A DNA stretch of 64,000 nucleotides from Shewanella fodinae (GTDB taxonomy: Bacteria > Pseudomonadota > Gammaproteobacteria > Enterobacterales > Shewanellaceae). The number at the start of each line of letters is the position of its first letter. The stretch's first letter is position 1. The DNA lies in the NCBI RefSeq assembly GCF_014651955.1, contig NZ_BMXW01000005.1, forward strand, positions 58,333-122,332. The letters are read 5' to 3'. Positions 37,062 to 44,296 of this stretch are shown here, in pieces. Both the position numbers and the translations under genes were made by a program. Below the pieces are notes generated by a model, which saw nothing but the letters and a program-made list of their open reading frames with translations, was not told the origin of the DNA and did not search any database.

Positions 37062-37980
37062 GCCAACCTCCAACTACTCTATGCAAAAAACTACCTTCAT
37101 CTAAGCTAGTATATTTTAAATCTGGACCTGCTTCTCGAAGATTTAATGTACTGATTTTACTTACACTGTACCATTCCCTATCATGTTGACATCTATAATA
37201 TGAAAGAGTTGGTTCATTACTATACACATCGAAAACCAGTCCTAAATTTACATATCTGTCCGTTTCTAAAAATCTAAAAAAAGCTCTTCTGCACGCTTCC
37301 TGCCGATCTAGGCTAATCAAAATCAAATGAACTCTATAACCATCTTCTATCAAAGAATCTCTTAGTGCTCTTAATTTACTGACATCAGCACCAATCTTTG
37401 GTATCACAATGTTCCAACCAAAAAACGTAACTGCCTGCTTCAAATTGAGTTCATCTTCGTATTGCCCATCGTCACCAAAAACAACTAATGAAGATTCTTC
37501 ATGGAGAACTCCAGCTCCAGTGGGATCATTAAATTCCGGAAATTTCCGCTTAGCATAGTCACTGTCAAGTATATAAGAACCTGTTATATCAGCAATTTTA
37601 TTGGCCAGTGACGATTTCCCCGATGCTGGAGGGCCTATTATAATATAAGCTTCGTGTTCATCTTTCACATCGGTCAATGGCATCGCACCACCATTACCAA
37701 GTCTTATTTCTTCATCATTCTCTAGCCTAGGAGAGGTATAAAGCTCTTCAAATATGCGCTCCCTCAATTTAATTCGCTGTTCATCACTCTGACAGTTTGG
37801 ACTACGATACTTCCTTGATCTTAATGTATTTTCAAGCCTTCTACCGGAGAGTAACGCTTCAACATTACTAAGCCGATAACAGTATGTCTCTGCATCGTCT
37901 GGAGCTATTTCTAAAACATTAATTAAAAAAGTATTAGCTAAAACAGGGTAATCCAAAGGGCGACTATATTCCTTAACCAT
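37051..37980 (-). CDS. Zeta-toxin-like P-loop kinase with N-terminal extension
   Basis: 309 residues, soluble. A zeta-toxin-type domain starts near residue 110: YIIIGPPASGKSSLANKIA (Walker A GPPASGKSS, 116-124), YILDSDYAKRKFPEF (acidic DxD at 139/141, matching the zeta substrate-binding Asp region), GWNIVIPKIGADVSKLRAL, then LISLDRQEACRRAFFRFLET with Arg residues placed like the ATP-phosphate-binding arginines. Zeta toxins phosphorylate UDP-N-acetylglucosamine sugars and block cell-wall synthesis; activity here is inferred. The first 100 residues (SNVEALLSGRRLENTLRSRK and onward) belong to no domain I recognise and could act as a cis-antitoxin, as known for E. coli EzeT. A 3'-overlapping small gene follows. 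Confidence 0.72.
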   Translation of the reverse strand: MVKEYSRPLDYPVLANTFLINVLEIAPDDAETYCYRLSNVEALLSGRRLENTLRSRKYRSPNCQSDEQRIKLRERIFEELYTSPRLENDEEIRLGNGGAMPLTDVKDEHEAYIIIGPPASGKSSLANKIADITGSYILDSDYAKRKFPEFNDPTGAGVLHEESSLVVFGDDGQYEDELNLKQAVTFFGWNIVIPKIGADVSKLRALRDSLIEDGYRVHLILISLDRQEACRRAFFRFLETDRYVNLGLVFDVYSNEPTLSYYRCQHDREWYSVSKISTLNLREAGPDLKYTSLDEGSFLHRVVGGWHGE

Positions 37981-38033
37981 AACGAGTCCATTTTTATGGA
38001 TGATAGGATTTCTAGCTTATAATGCGTTTTATC

Positions 38034-38363
38034 CTAAAACAACCGCCTCTGCTTCCGCGCCACAAACACTGTGCGGTGCTCCGCAACTATTTGACTGACA
38101 AGGCGTTCACTGAGGCCATACTGGCGGCTGAGTTGTTCCATGTTATTGCCCTTAAACTCGCGCCAGATACGGATATCACGCTGGGCCACTTTGAGCCGTT
38201 CACCGCTGGGGATATACATGTTGCGGCAGCCGAGGTAGTTACCGTTCAGGGTGGCAAGGTGTTCGGCCAGTACATCCATCTCACCTACCCCACGGTTTTG
38301 CAACGCACTGCGTAGCAGTTCACATAGACTTTGCAGGTTAGCAGGCCAACGGCGAACCGCCAC
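38034..38363 (-). CDS. Mor family transcription regulator (phage Mu middle-operon type)
   Basis: 109 residues, probable GTG start. Dimerisation part LCELLRSALQNRGVGEMDVLAEHLATL, then the Mor signature NMYIPSGERLKVAQRDIRIWREFKGNN and a C-terminal helix-turn-helix MEQLSRQYGLSERLVSQIVAEHR. In Mu, Mor activates the middle promoter; orphan copies occur in mobile remnants. No other phage structural gene is in the window. Its 3' end is 53 bases from the zeta-like gene on the same strand, so it may regulate or be cotranscribed with it. Confidence 0.82.
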   Translation of the reverse strand: MAVRRWPANLQSLCELLRSALQNRGVGEMDVLAEHLATLNGNYLGCRNMYIPSGERLKVAQRDIRIWREFKGNNMEQLSRQYGLSERLVSQIVAEHRTVFVARKQRRLF

Positions 38364-38520
38364 TCTATGCGCTGCTCAGCTTTAATGTGATGGACTCACC
38401 GCCTAGCATCGCTGCACTAACCTTTAGATGCTACCGCCGAATTGCTGATCTGCACCTAACTAATCAGCCTTAACCATACAAGTGCCTGCAACGGTCAGAG
38501 ATAGCCAAAATTTGAAGAAT

Positions 38521-38539
38521 AGCTTAATTAGGTTAAGCT
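38521..38539. promoter_or_regulatory. 7-bp inverted repeat, possible operator
   Basis: AGCTTAA-TTAGG-TTAAGCT is a perfect 7-5-7 inverted repeat 30 bases before a small-gene start codon, in the divergent gap between that gene and the Mor-type regulator (38364-38569). Position suits an operator; there is no direct evidence for the binding factor. Confidence 0.4.
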
Positions 38540-38569
38540 GGATTTTGTCGATAACAGACAGGAGGTCAG

Positions 38570-38827
38570 ATGCTTTCACAAAGACACTGTATTGATGGCA
38601 CAAATCCGGTGCCATTTTGCCGCAGTCAAGGTGTGTTTTTCGTATCCGATGAGGTGGGTGGTGCGCCTAAGACAAGCGCCGATACGTCACAGCATAAGGC
38701 GGTAACCGAAACCCCACACACGGCACCCAACAACAATCATGGCATGTCGCTAACACAGGAAATTGTCATTGCGGTTGTTATTTTGATTGCGCTAATCACC
38801 ATCAAGCCCAAGAAACCAAAGGGTTAA
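38570..38827 (+). CDS. Tail-anchored small protein, unknown
   Basis: 85 residues with a textbook ribosome site (AGGAGGT, three bases from the ATG). The N-terminal 58 residues are polar and Thr/His/Asn-rich with two Cys (RHCIDGTNPVPFCRS). A single membrane helix follows (about 64-80, EIVIAVVILIALITI), then a short basic tail KPKKPKG. The topology suggests a C-terminally anchored protein with a basic cytosolic end. No family recognised. Located next to an orphan Mor regulator in the accessory segment. Confidence 0.55.
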   Translation: MLSQRHCIDGTNPVPFCRSQGVFFVSDEVGGAPKTSADTSQHKAVTETPHTAPNNNHGMSLTQEIVIAVVILIALITIKPKKPKG

Positions 38828-38841
38828 GATGGCACTTGCCA

Positions 38842-38873
38842 AAGAAAACAGCACTCCCGTTATCGGTGAGTGC
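38842..38873 (-). terminator. Intrinsic terminator after MFS gene
   Basis: GCACTC and GAGTGC, extended by a CCG/CGG pair with one bulge, form a hairpin around TTAT. On the minus strand it is followed by TGTTTTCTTT, about 35 bases past the transporter stop. Confidence 0.6.
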
Positions 38874-38906
38874 CACAATACTCAAGTCCTTTAACCGACC
38901 TAGCCA

Positions 38907-40091
38907 TTAAAGCGCATTGGCAATACGGCCTTTAAGCCCGGTATACAGTAAACCGATAATGGCTAAGGCTGCACCGCCGTAACACACCGCATGCCAGCCG
39001 CCGAACTGATACAGGTTGACGGATACCCAGGACCCCAAAGCCCCACCAACAAAGTAACAGGTCATATAACCGGCGTTGAGGCGGTTACGCAGTTGCTGTT
39101 GTAGCGCATAAATCACATTCTGGTTGCTGACATGGGTCAGCTGTACCGCTAAGTCCAGTAGCACCACGCCGACTAACAGTAGCAACAGCGAGTCGGCAGC
39201 AAAAAACAACAACAACCAACTAACGAGAGCAGATCCAAGTCCCACCCAAGTACCGGTATTCCCCTTGCCACTATCAGCCAACTTACCAGCCCAGCGCGCC
39301 GCAGCCACACCGGCCACACCCGCAAGGCCGAACAAGCCAATTGTGGCATCTGAATATTCATAAGGCGGATTTGCCAACAAAAACGCCAATGGAGTCCAAA
39401 ACATAGTGAACATAGCGAACGACAAGCCCCCCAAAAATGAGCGGGAGCGTAACTTGGGCTCACTGCGAAACAGCCCAAGCAGAGAGCGCATCAGTTCACC
39501 ATAACGGATGGTGGTTTCAGATTGATACACCGGCAAGGCACGCGCCAGCAATAAGGTAATAAGCAGCATTGCGCCTGCGGCCAGCCAATACACTGCTTGC
39601 CAAGATATCCATGTGGAAATCACCCCGGCGACCACTCGGGCCAGCAGTATGCCTAACAGCAGGCCACCCATCACGGTTCCTACCACCCGGCCACGTTGTG
39701 ATGGATCGGCTAGGGTTGCTGCCAATGGCACCAAAACCTGAGCCACCACCGAACAGGCCCCGGCAACGGCAGTTCCCAGCAGTAACCAGTACAGGTTAGT
39801 CGCTAACGCGCTGATGAGTAGTCCCAAGGTTGCCAATAACATCATGACCACAATTAAGCGCCGCCGCTCAACCATATCGGCTAATGGCACTAATAGCAGT
39901 AAACCTGCCCCATAAAACAGCTGAGCTGTGGTCACTAGCATGCCTGCGGCGGTATGTGACACTTTAAAAGAATTGGCAATGGTATCCAGCAGCGGCTGCA
40001 CATAATAGTTATTAGCAACGGCGACACCTGTAGCAACCGCCATAAGCAAAATAAGTAATGGAGAAAGCATGCGCGCTTGAGTCTGAGCCAT
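38907..40091 (-). CDS. MFS transporter
   Basis: 394 residues from the ATG at 40091 (AAGGGA upstream; a start 13 codons earlier is less likely). Twelve hydrophobic helices in two groups of six. The MFS loop 2-3 signature is present in modified form: ADMVERRRLIVVMMLLA. Other family features: NNYYVQPLLDTIANSF, PLAATLADPSQRGRVVGTVMGGLLLG. This resembles the YnfM/DHA-type exporters with an NNYYVQPLL start. The substrate is unknown. Adjacent to the accessory island and to two tRNA genes, but the gene itself looks like core content. Confidence 0.9.
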   Translation of the reverse strand: MAQTQARMLSPLLILLMAVATGVAVANNYYVQPLLDTIANSFKVSHTAAGMLVTTAQLFYGAGLLLLVPLADMVERRRLIVVMMLLATLGLLISALATNLYWLLLGTAVAGACSVVAQVLVPLAATLADPSQRGRVVGTVMGGLLLGILLARVVAGVISTWISWQAVYWLAAGAMLLITLLLARALPVYQSETTIRYGELMRSLLGLFRSEPKLRSRSFLGGLSFAMFTMFWTPLAFLLANPPYEYSDATIGLFGLAGVAGVAAARWAGKLADSGKGNTGTWVGLGSALVSWLLLFFAADSLLLLLVGVVLLDLAVQLTHVSNQNVIYALQQQLRNRLNAGYMTCYFVGGALGSWVSVNLYQFGGWHAVCYGGAALAIIGLLYTGLKGRIANAL

Positions 40092-40407
40092 GGTAGGTTC
40101 CCTTAACAATGGAGAATGGAGAAACCGCAAATTCCTTCATATCTGCGGGGCGCATATCATAGCAAGTTGTCGCGCCATTGGCTTGCCATGATAATTCGGC
40201 ATGTGGGGTTCAAATACTGTATTTAATCTGTTGCAGTAGCATGTAACAGGCGGAATATCTGTCATTCTGCCCATTAACTGAGCGAACAGTGGCACTACTG
40301 CCAAAAACCACTTGCAGTAGTAAAATAACCTGCTTTATCATACGCCCACTTCAAAAACAGCCGTTGTTAATGGTTATTGAAGTAGTGTACTGACGCTAAA
40401 ATCAGTC
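40092..40407. other. Gene-free gap upstream of tRNA genes
   Basis: A 316-base gap between the divergent MFS gene and tRNA-Phe. I see no open gene. Candidate -10/-35 pairs near 40366-40402 lie too close to the mature tRNA or match consensus poorly, so I do not name the tRNA promoter. Confidence 0.6.
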
Positions 40408-40483
40408 GCCCGAATAGCTCAGTCGGTAGAGCAGCGGATTGAAAATCCGCGTGTCCCTGGTTCGATTCCGGGTTCGGGCACCA
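40408..40483 (+). tRNA. tRNA-Phe (GAA)
   Basis: 76 bases with encoded CCA. Acceptor arms GCCCGAA/TTCGGGC pair, D-arm GCTC...GAGC, anticodon GAA at 40441-40443 in GGATT-GAA-AATCC, T-arm CCTGG-TTCGATT-CCGGG. Seven bases separate it from the next tRNA, so the two share a transcript. Confidence 0.98.
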
Positions 40484-40490
40484 CTTTTTT

Positions 40491-40566
<76 letters not shown>

Positions 40567-40575
40567 TGAATTTAG

Positions 40576-40602
40576 AAAAGCCACTCAATTGAGTGGCTTT
40601 TT
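40576..40602 (+). terminator. Intrinsic terminator of tRNA operon
   Basis: AAAGCCACTC-AATT-GAGTGGCTTT followed by TT; perfect stem ten bases past the tRNA-Thr CCA. The A-rich left arm makes it usable from the other strand also. Confidence 0.93.
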
Positions 40603-40641
40603 GCTTTCCTGTATTGATATTTCTCAGCAAAAAATCCGCAT

Positions 40642-40666
40642 AAAAAAGAGCGCCTGAGCGCCCTCT
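40642..40666 (-). terminator. Probable terminator after sapC-family gene
   Basis: An imperfect GCGC-CTGA-GCGC hairpin with outer AGA/TCT pairing, followed on the minus strand by TTTTTTA, about 18 bases past the SapC-family stop codon. Confidence 0.5.
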
Positions 40667-40683
40667 CTTAAGAGAATCAACAC

Positions 40684-41382
40684 TTACAGTTCAGATTCAA
40701 ACTTCACCAAGCGAGGGATCTGATTCAGTGATGTGAGATGACTGTAGATAGGTCCCAACAGACCACGTTTACGCAGATCCAGGAAATCTTCATCTGACAG
40801 TTCAGCCAGTTTACGTTCATCAATCAGGTAGATGCCGTTGATATTGCGCTGATCGCCCTTCACTTCTACGGTCAATGTCTGAGCGCTCAACAGCCCTTTG
40901 CTGTTCAGATAGCCAAGAATGGCGCGACTTTGCTGATCCTGTTCGAAATGCTTCAGCAAGGCTTCACGACGGTTTTTCAAAAACTCCGTTTCTTTGCCAT
41001 CTGCAAATAGTGGTTCACCTTCTTCTTTGCTTACCTGCTCACTGTTTTCCCGCAGACCAATCCAGACTTTATCTTTATGTTCAGGATTCAGCACTACTGT
41101 CAGAGGGAAATCACGCAGCACGTTAGGCACATAGTTCGCCAACCACTCTTCACCTTTTACCAACAGGTTCTGATTAGGTTTTAGACCTAACATCATCACC
41201 GCCTGAAACTCTTCAGTGTCATTATTTTTAATAAATACTACTGGTACTTCCACCGCAGCATACAGCAGTTCATGCAAAGAAACTGGCAGCATGTGCTGAT
41301 CAGCTACGTGAGCATATTTGGGCGCGGTAAACTTAACGTCAGCATGCTTTTCATTATCAAGCAGTGCAAATGGTTCGCTCAT
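40684..41382 (-). CDS. SapC family protein
   Basis: 232 residues, no signal peptide, with a strong AGGAG ribosome site. Matches the SapC family: VSLHELLYAAVEVPVVFIKN, FQAVMMLGLKPNQNLLV, GEEWLANYVPNVLRDFPL, GLLSAQTLTVEV and the C-terminal LLGPIYSHLTSLNQIPRLVKF. The family name comes from a Campylobacter S-layer locus; in gammaproteobacteria and alphaproteobacteria members often occur near TonB receptors or tryptophan halogenases, and their activity is not established. Here it stands alone, 151 bases after ndh on the same strand. Confidence 0.88.
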   Translation of the reverse strand: MSEPFALLDNEKHADVKFTAPKYAHVADQHMLPVSLHELLYAAVEVPVVFIKNNDTEEFQAVMMLGLKPNQNLLVKGEEWLANYVPNVLRDFPLTVVLNPEHKDKVWIGLRENSEQVSKEEGEPLFADGKETEFLKNRREALLKHFEQDQQSRAILGYLNSKGLLSAQTLTVEVKGDQRNINGIYLIDERKLAELSDEDFLDLRKRGLLGPIYSHLTSLNQIPRLVKFESEL

Positions 41383-41533
41383 TGAAAGCTCCTTGGGGCT
41401 CGTAATTTTAAAATTCCGTTAAAAAAATGAAAGGAAATAGCTTCCCTAACCCTATTTATACCCTGATTACTGGTGATTAAAAAACCGCAACCATCGCAAA
41501 CGTGATACGACTGCCGGGAATTTCGACAATCTG

Positions 41534-42823
41534 TCAGTGCAGTTTCAGTTTTGGCCGTTGCCATTTCAGCAGACGCTGTGCAAAGCGGTAGACCAGTGCC
41601 GAGAACCAACCGTAAAGGCTGGCCAGATGCCGCTGGTATAACGACATGTACATAACTCGCGCCAGATACCCTTCAATGAACAATGAGCGTGAACGCAGAT
41701 TGCCCATGAGATTGCCAACAGCGGAGAAGCGACTGAGTGATACCAGCGAGCCGTAGTCGCGATAACGAAATGGCAGCTCGGCCTTGCTCTCCAGTCGGTT
41801 CAGCAGGTTTTTGTAGAGCGTATCGGCCATTTGCGCGGCAGCTTGTGCGCGTGGCGGGACGGTTTTGCCATTGTCCATGACCATGGCCGAACAATCCCCC
41901 AACGCATAGATGTATTCCTGCCCTTTCACGCGCATGCAGGCATCTACTTCAATTTGGTTGCGTTTATTGATGGGCAGTTCAGTAAAGTGTTGCAGCAAAT
42001 CCGGGCCTTTAACTCCGGCGGCCCACACTTTCAAGCCAGCGGGGATAATGCCCCCATCCTGAGTCACAAACCCCTCTTTAGTGACTTCTTTAACCTGCAC
42101 ACCGATATGCAAGCGCACACCAATATGGTCCAGCACTGACTGTGCCCCGGCGCTGACTTTGTCCGGCAGCGCTGGCAGGATCTTCTGCGCGGCTTCAATC
42201 AGATGGATTTCCAAATGGGATTTATCGATATTCAGGTAACCAAAGTCTTTGACAGACTCCAACACGTGATAAAGTTCAGCCGCCAGTTCCACCCCGGTAG
42301 CGCCTGCCCCCACAATCCCTATGCTGAGTTTCTCGCTGGTTTCGTCAAGCAGCAGCAAATTATCCAATAATTTCTGGTGGAACAGGTTGGCACTTTCCAG
42401 ATTATCAAGAAAGATACAGTGTTCTTCGGCGCCAGGAGTGTGAAAGCTGTTAGAAACACTGCCAATTGCCAGCACCAGACAATCATAGTCAACGTGGCGT
42501 TCATCCAGTAATGCATCGCCATCATCGTTCACAACTTTTGAGAGAGTGATTTGCTTGTTATGAGGATCACAACCGGTGATTTCGCCACGCAGAAAACGGT
42601 AGCCGTTTTTCAGGCCGTGATCGCGGTAGAGCAGGCCTTCAATCGACTGATCGATAACACCGACGGCAACTTCGTGTAGCTTAGGCTTCCAGATATGTAC
42701 CGGGCTTTTATCCACCAAGCATACTTCTGCTTTACCTGCACGCCCTAACTTACGCCCCAGCTTTGAGGCAAGTGCTAGACCACCAGCACCACCACCAACG
42801 ATTACGATTCTTTTAGGGGCCAC
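41534..42823 (-). CDS. ndh: Type II NADH dehydrogenase
   Basis: 429 residues, GTG start with a GAGGT-like ribosome site. Non-proton-pumping NADH:quinone oxidoreductase at the inner face of the membrane. FAD-binding IVGGGAGGLALASKLG, the second Rossmann motif GIVGAGATGVELAAELYHVL for NADH, and the FAD signature YALGDCSAM. PPRAQAAAQMADTLYKNL precedes a C-terminal amphipathic, basic segment (YRFAQRLLKWQRPKLKLH) that would anchor it to the membrane. Length fits E. coli Ndh (434). Confidence 0.95.
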   Translation of the reverse strand: MAPKRIVIVGGGAGGLALASKLGRKLGRAGKAEVCLVDKSPVHIWKPKLHEVAVGVIDQSIEGLLYRDHGLKNGYRFLRGEITGCDPHNKQITLSKVVNDDGDALLDERHVDYDCLVLAIGSVSNSFHTPGAEEHCIFLDNLESANLFHQKLLDNLLLLDETSEKLSIGIVGAGATGVELAAELYHVLESVKDFGYLNIDKSHLEIHLIEAAQKILPALPDKVSAGAQSVLDHIGVRLHIGVQVKEVTKEGFVTQDGGIIPAGLKVWAAGVKGPDLLQHFTELPINKRNQIEVDACMRVKGQEYIYALGDCSAMVMDNGKTVPPRAQAAAQMADTLYKNLLNRLESKAELPFRYRDYGSLVSLSRFSAVGNLMGNLRSRSLFIEGYLARVMYMSLYQRHLASLYGWFSALVYRFAQRLLKWQRPKLKLH

Positions 42824-42943
42824 GACCTCTACCTCCGCTACAGACGAGAATTCGGCTCCATTAATAACACAAAACCGCTAATATGGTAATCGCTTCTTTA
42901 GTGCCATTTAAATTAATTCATTTTAAAACAAATAGATAAATTA

Positions 42944-44296
42944 TTATGCTGCATTATTCAGGCGCTTTAAGGTATGACACATCCACAACCATAACAGCGT
43001 ACTGCAGCAAGATAACGAAACCCACACACCACGCACCCCAAACAAGCCGCCAAGTAACCATAATAGCAAGGCCACCAGCACAATTTTGGCGCCGGTCAAC
43101 ATCGCCGCTTCTTTCGGACGGTTGATAGCCTGAAACAGACTGGCACCGACGAGCACCATGCCTTCCAGCGGCAATCCCCAGAAATACAGATACATCCCTT
43201 CAATCGCTACTGGTGCCAACTGCGGATTATCGCCAGCAAACAACCACAACATCCACTGTGGCCTACCATAAATCAACAGCCAGCCGAGCAAGGCAGTGGC
43301 AATGGTGACGTTAAAAGCCAGCTTGGCCGCCTGACGCACACGTTGCAGTTGTAGGGCACCGGTATTGAAACTGAGAATGGGCTGAGTGCCGAGAGCAATA
43401 CCTTCAAAAATTAGATAAAACATAGCTTCGGTGTAACCGATCACGCCATAGGCGGCGAGGTGCAACTCATTGCCCTGCCATAACAACGCAATATTATGCA
43501 GTGTCAGCACTACCGACAGATAAAGGCTCATCAACATACTGGAGAGACCCAATCGGCCAATGCCACGCACGTGAGGCCATTGCCATTGCATTTGTCGCAG
43601 ATTTAATTGCAAACGGGTACGGTCACTGAAAAAATGCCGCAAACACAATGCCGCGGTAACACCGTGCGACAACATGGTGGCGATAGCCGCCCCGGCCAGC
43701 CCGAACGGCAATACCACGATCAGCAACCAGTCGAGCAGCGTGTTCAACACACCGCCCAAGATCAGGATCAGCGTAACCGTTCCCGGATGACCATCATTAC
43801 GTAACATGGCGGTAAAGGTGGTTGCCAGAATAGGTAAAGTCCCAAGGGCAAAATACCAGAACAGGTAATCGCGGGCGTAAGCCAGTACTGCGCCATCAGC
43901 GCCGAGCAGTCGCAACGCCGACTCACTGCCAGCGCTACCAATTACCGCCAACGTTATGCCGCACAGCAAGGCCAGCGTGAAACTGTTACCCACGACCTGA
44001 CGGGCCTCAGTGACCTTACCTTGCCCTAGCAACAAAGACACTAGCGCCGCACCGCCCATGCCGATTAAGGTCCCCACCGCATATAATATTGCGCCGACAG
44101 GATAAGCTAAGGTGATCCCCGCTAAGCCATCGGCTCCCAAGTAGTGGCCGATAAACATGCCATCGATGGTTACATAAATGCCGGTCGCCAACATCGAAGC
44201 GATAGTTGGCACGGCATAACGCCAAAACAGTTTGCCAACTGGCGCTTGCAGCAACGCCAGATCGGCCGCGGCGCCTCGATTTTCGGTGCTACCCAT
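42944..44296 (-). CDS. MATE family efflux transporter
   Basis: 450 residues from the ATG at 44296, which overlaps the preceding GTPase stop by one base (TAATG) and has GGAG five bases away inside that gene. Twelve hydrophobic helices in two MatE repeats: ASMLATGIYVTIDGMFIGHYLGADGLAGITLAYP, GMGGAALVSLLLGQGK, and in the second half GTQPILSFNTGA. Uses Na+ or H+ gradients for efflux; the substrate is unknown. The tight coupling to a COG0523 metal-chaperone GTPase is unusual for this family. Confidence 0.93.
   Translation of the reverse strand: MGSTENRGAAADLALLQAPVGKLFWRYAVPTIASMLATGIYVTIDGMFIGHYLGADGLAGITLAYPVGAILYAVGTLIGMGGAALVSLLLGQGKVTEARQVVGNSFTLALLCGITLAVIGSAGSESALRLLGADGAVLAYARDYLFWYFALGTLPILATTFTAMLRNDGHPGTVTLILILGGVLNTLLDWLLIVVLPFGLAGAAIATMLSHGVTAALCLRHFFSDRTRLQLNLRQMQWQWPHVRGIGRLGLSSMLMSLYLSVVLTLHNIALLWQGNELHLAAYGVIGYTEAMFYLIFEGIALGTQPILSFNTGALQLQRVRQAAKLAFNVTIATALLGWLLIYGRPQWMLWLFAGDNPQLAPVAIEGMYLYFWGLPLEGMVLVGASLFQAINRPKEAAMLTGAKIVLVALLLWLLGGLFGVRGVWVSLSCCSTLLWLWMCHTLKRLNNAA

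Noticed and set aside
38022..38315. 97-residue plus-strand frame antisense to the Mor-type gene
   Set aside because: The minus-strand frame has a clear Mor signature; the plus-strand frame is a shadow.
35207..38827. Island as an intact prophage or integrative element
   Set aside because: No integrase, transposase, capsid, tail or terminase gene and no flanking direct repeats were seen; only a lone Mor-type regulator suggests phage ancestry.
40366..40402. Promoter for the tRNA operon (TATTGA / TAAAAT)
   Set aside because: The -10 box lies five bases from the mature tRNA-Phe 5' end, leaving no room for a normal precursor leader.
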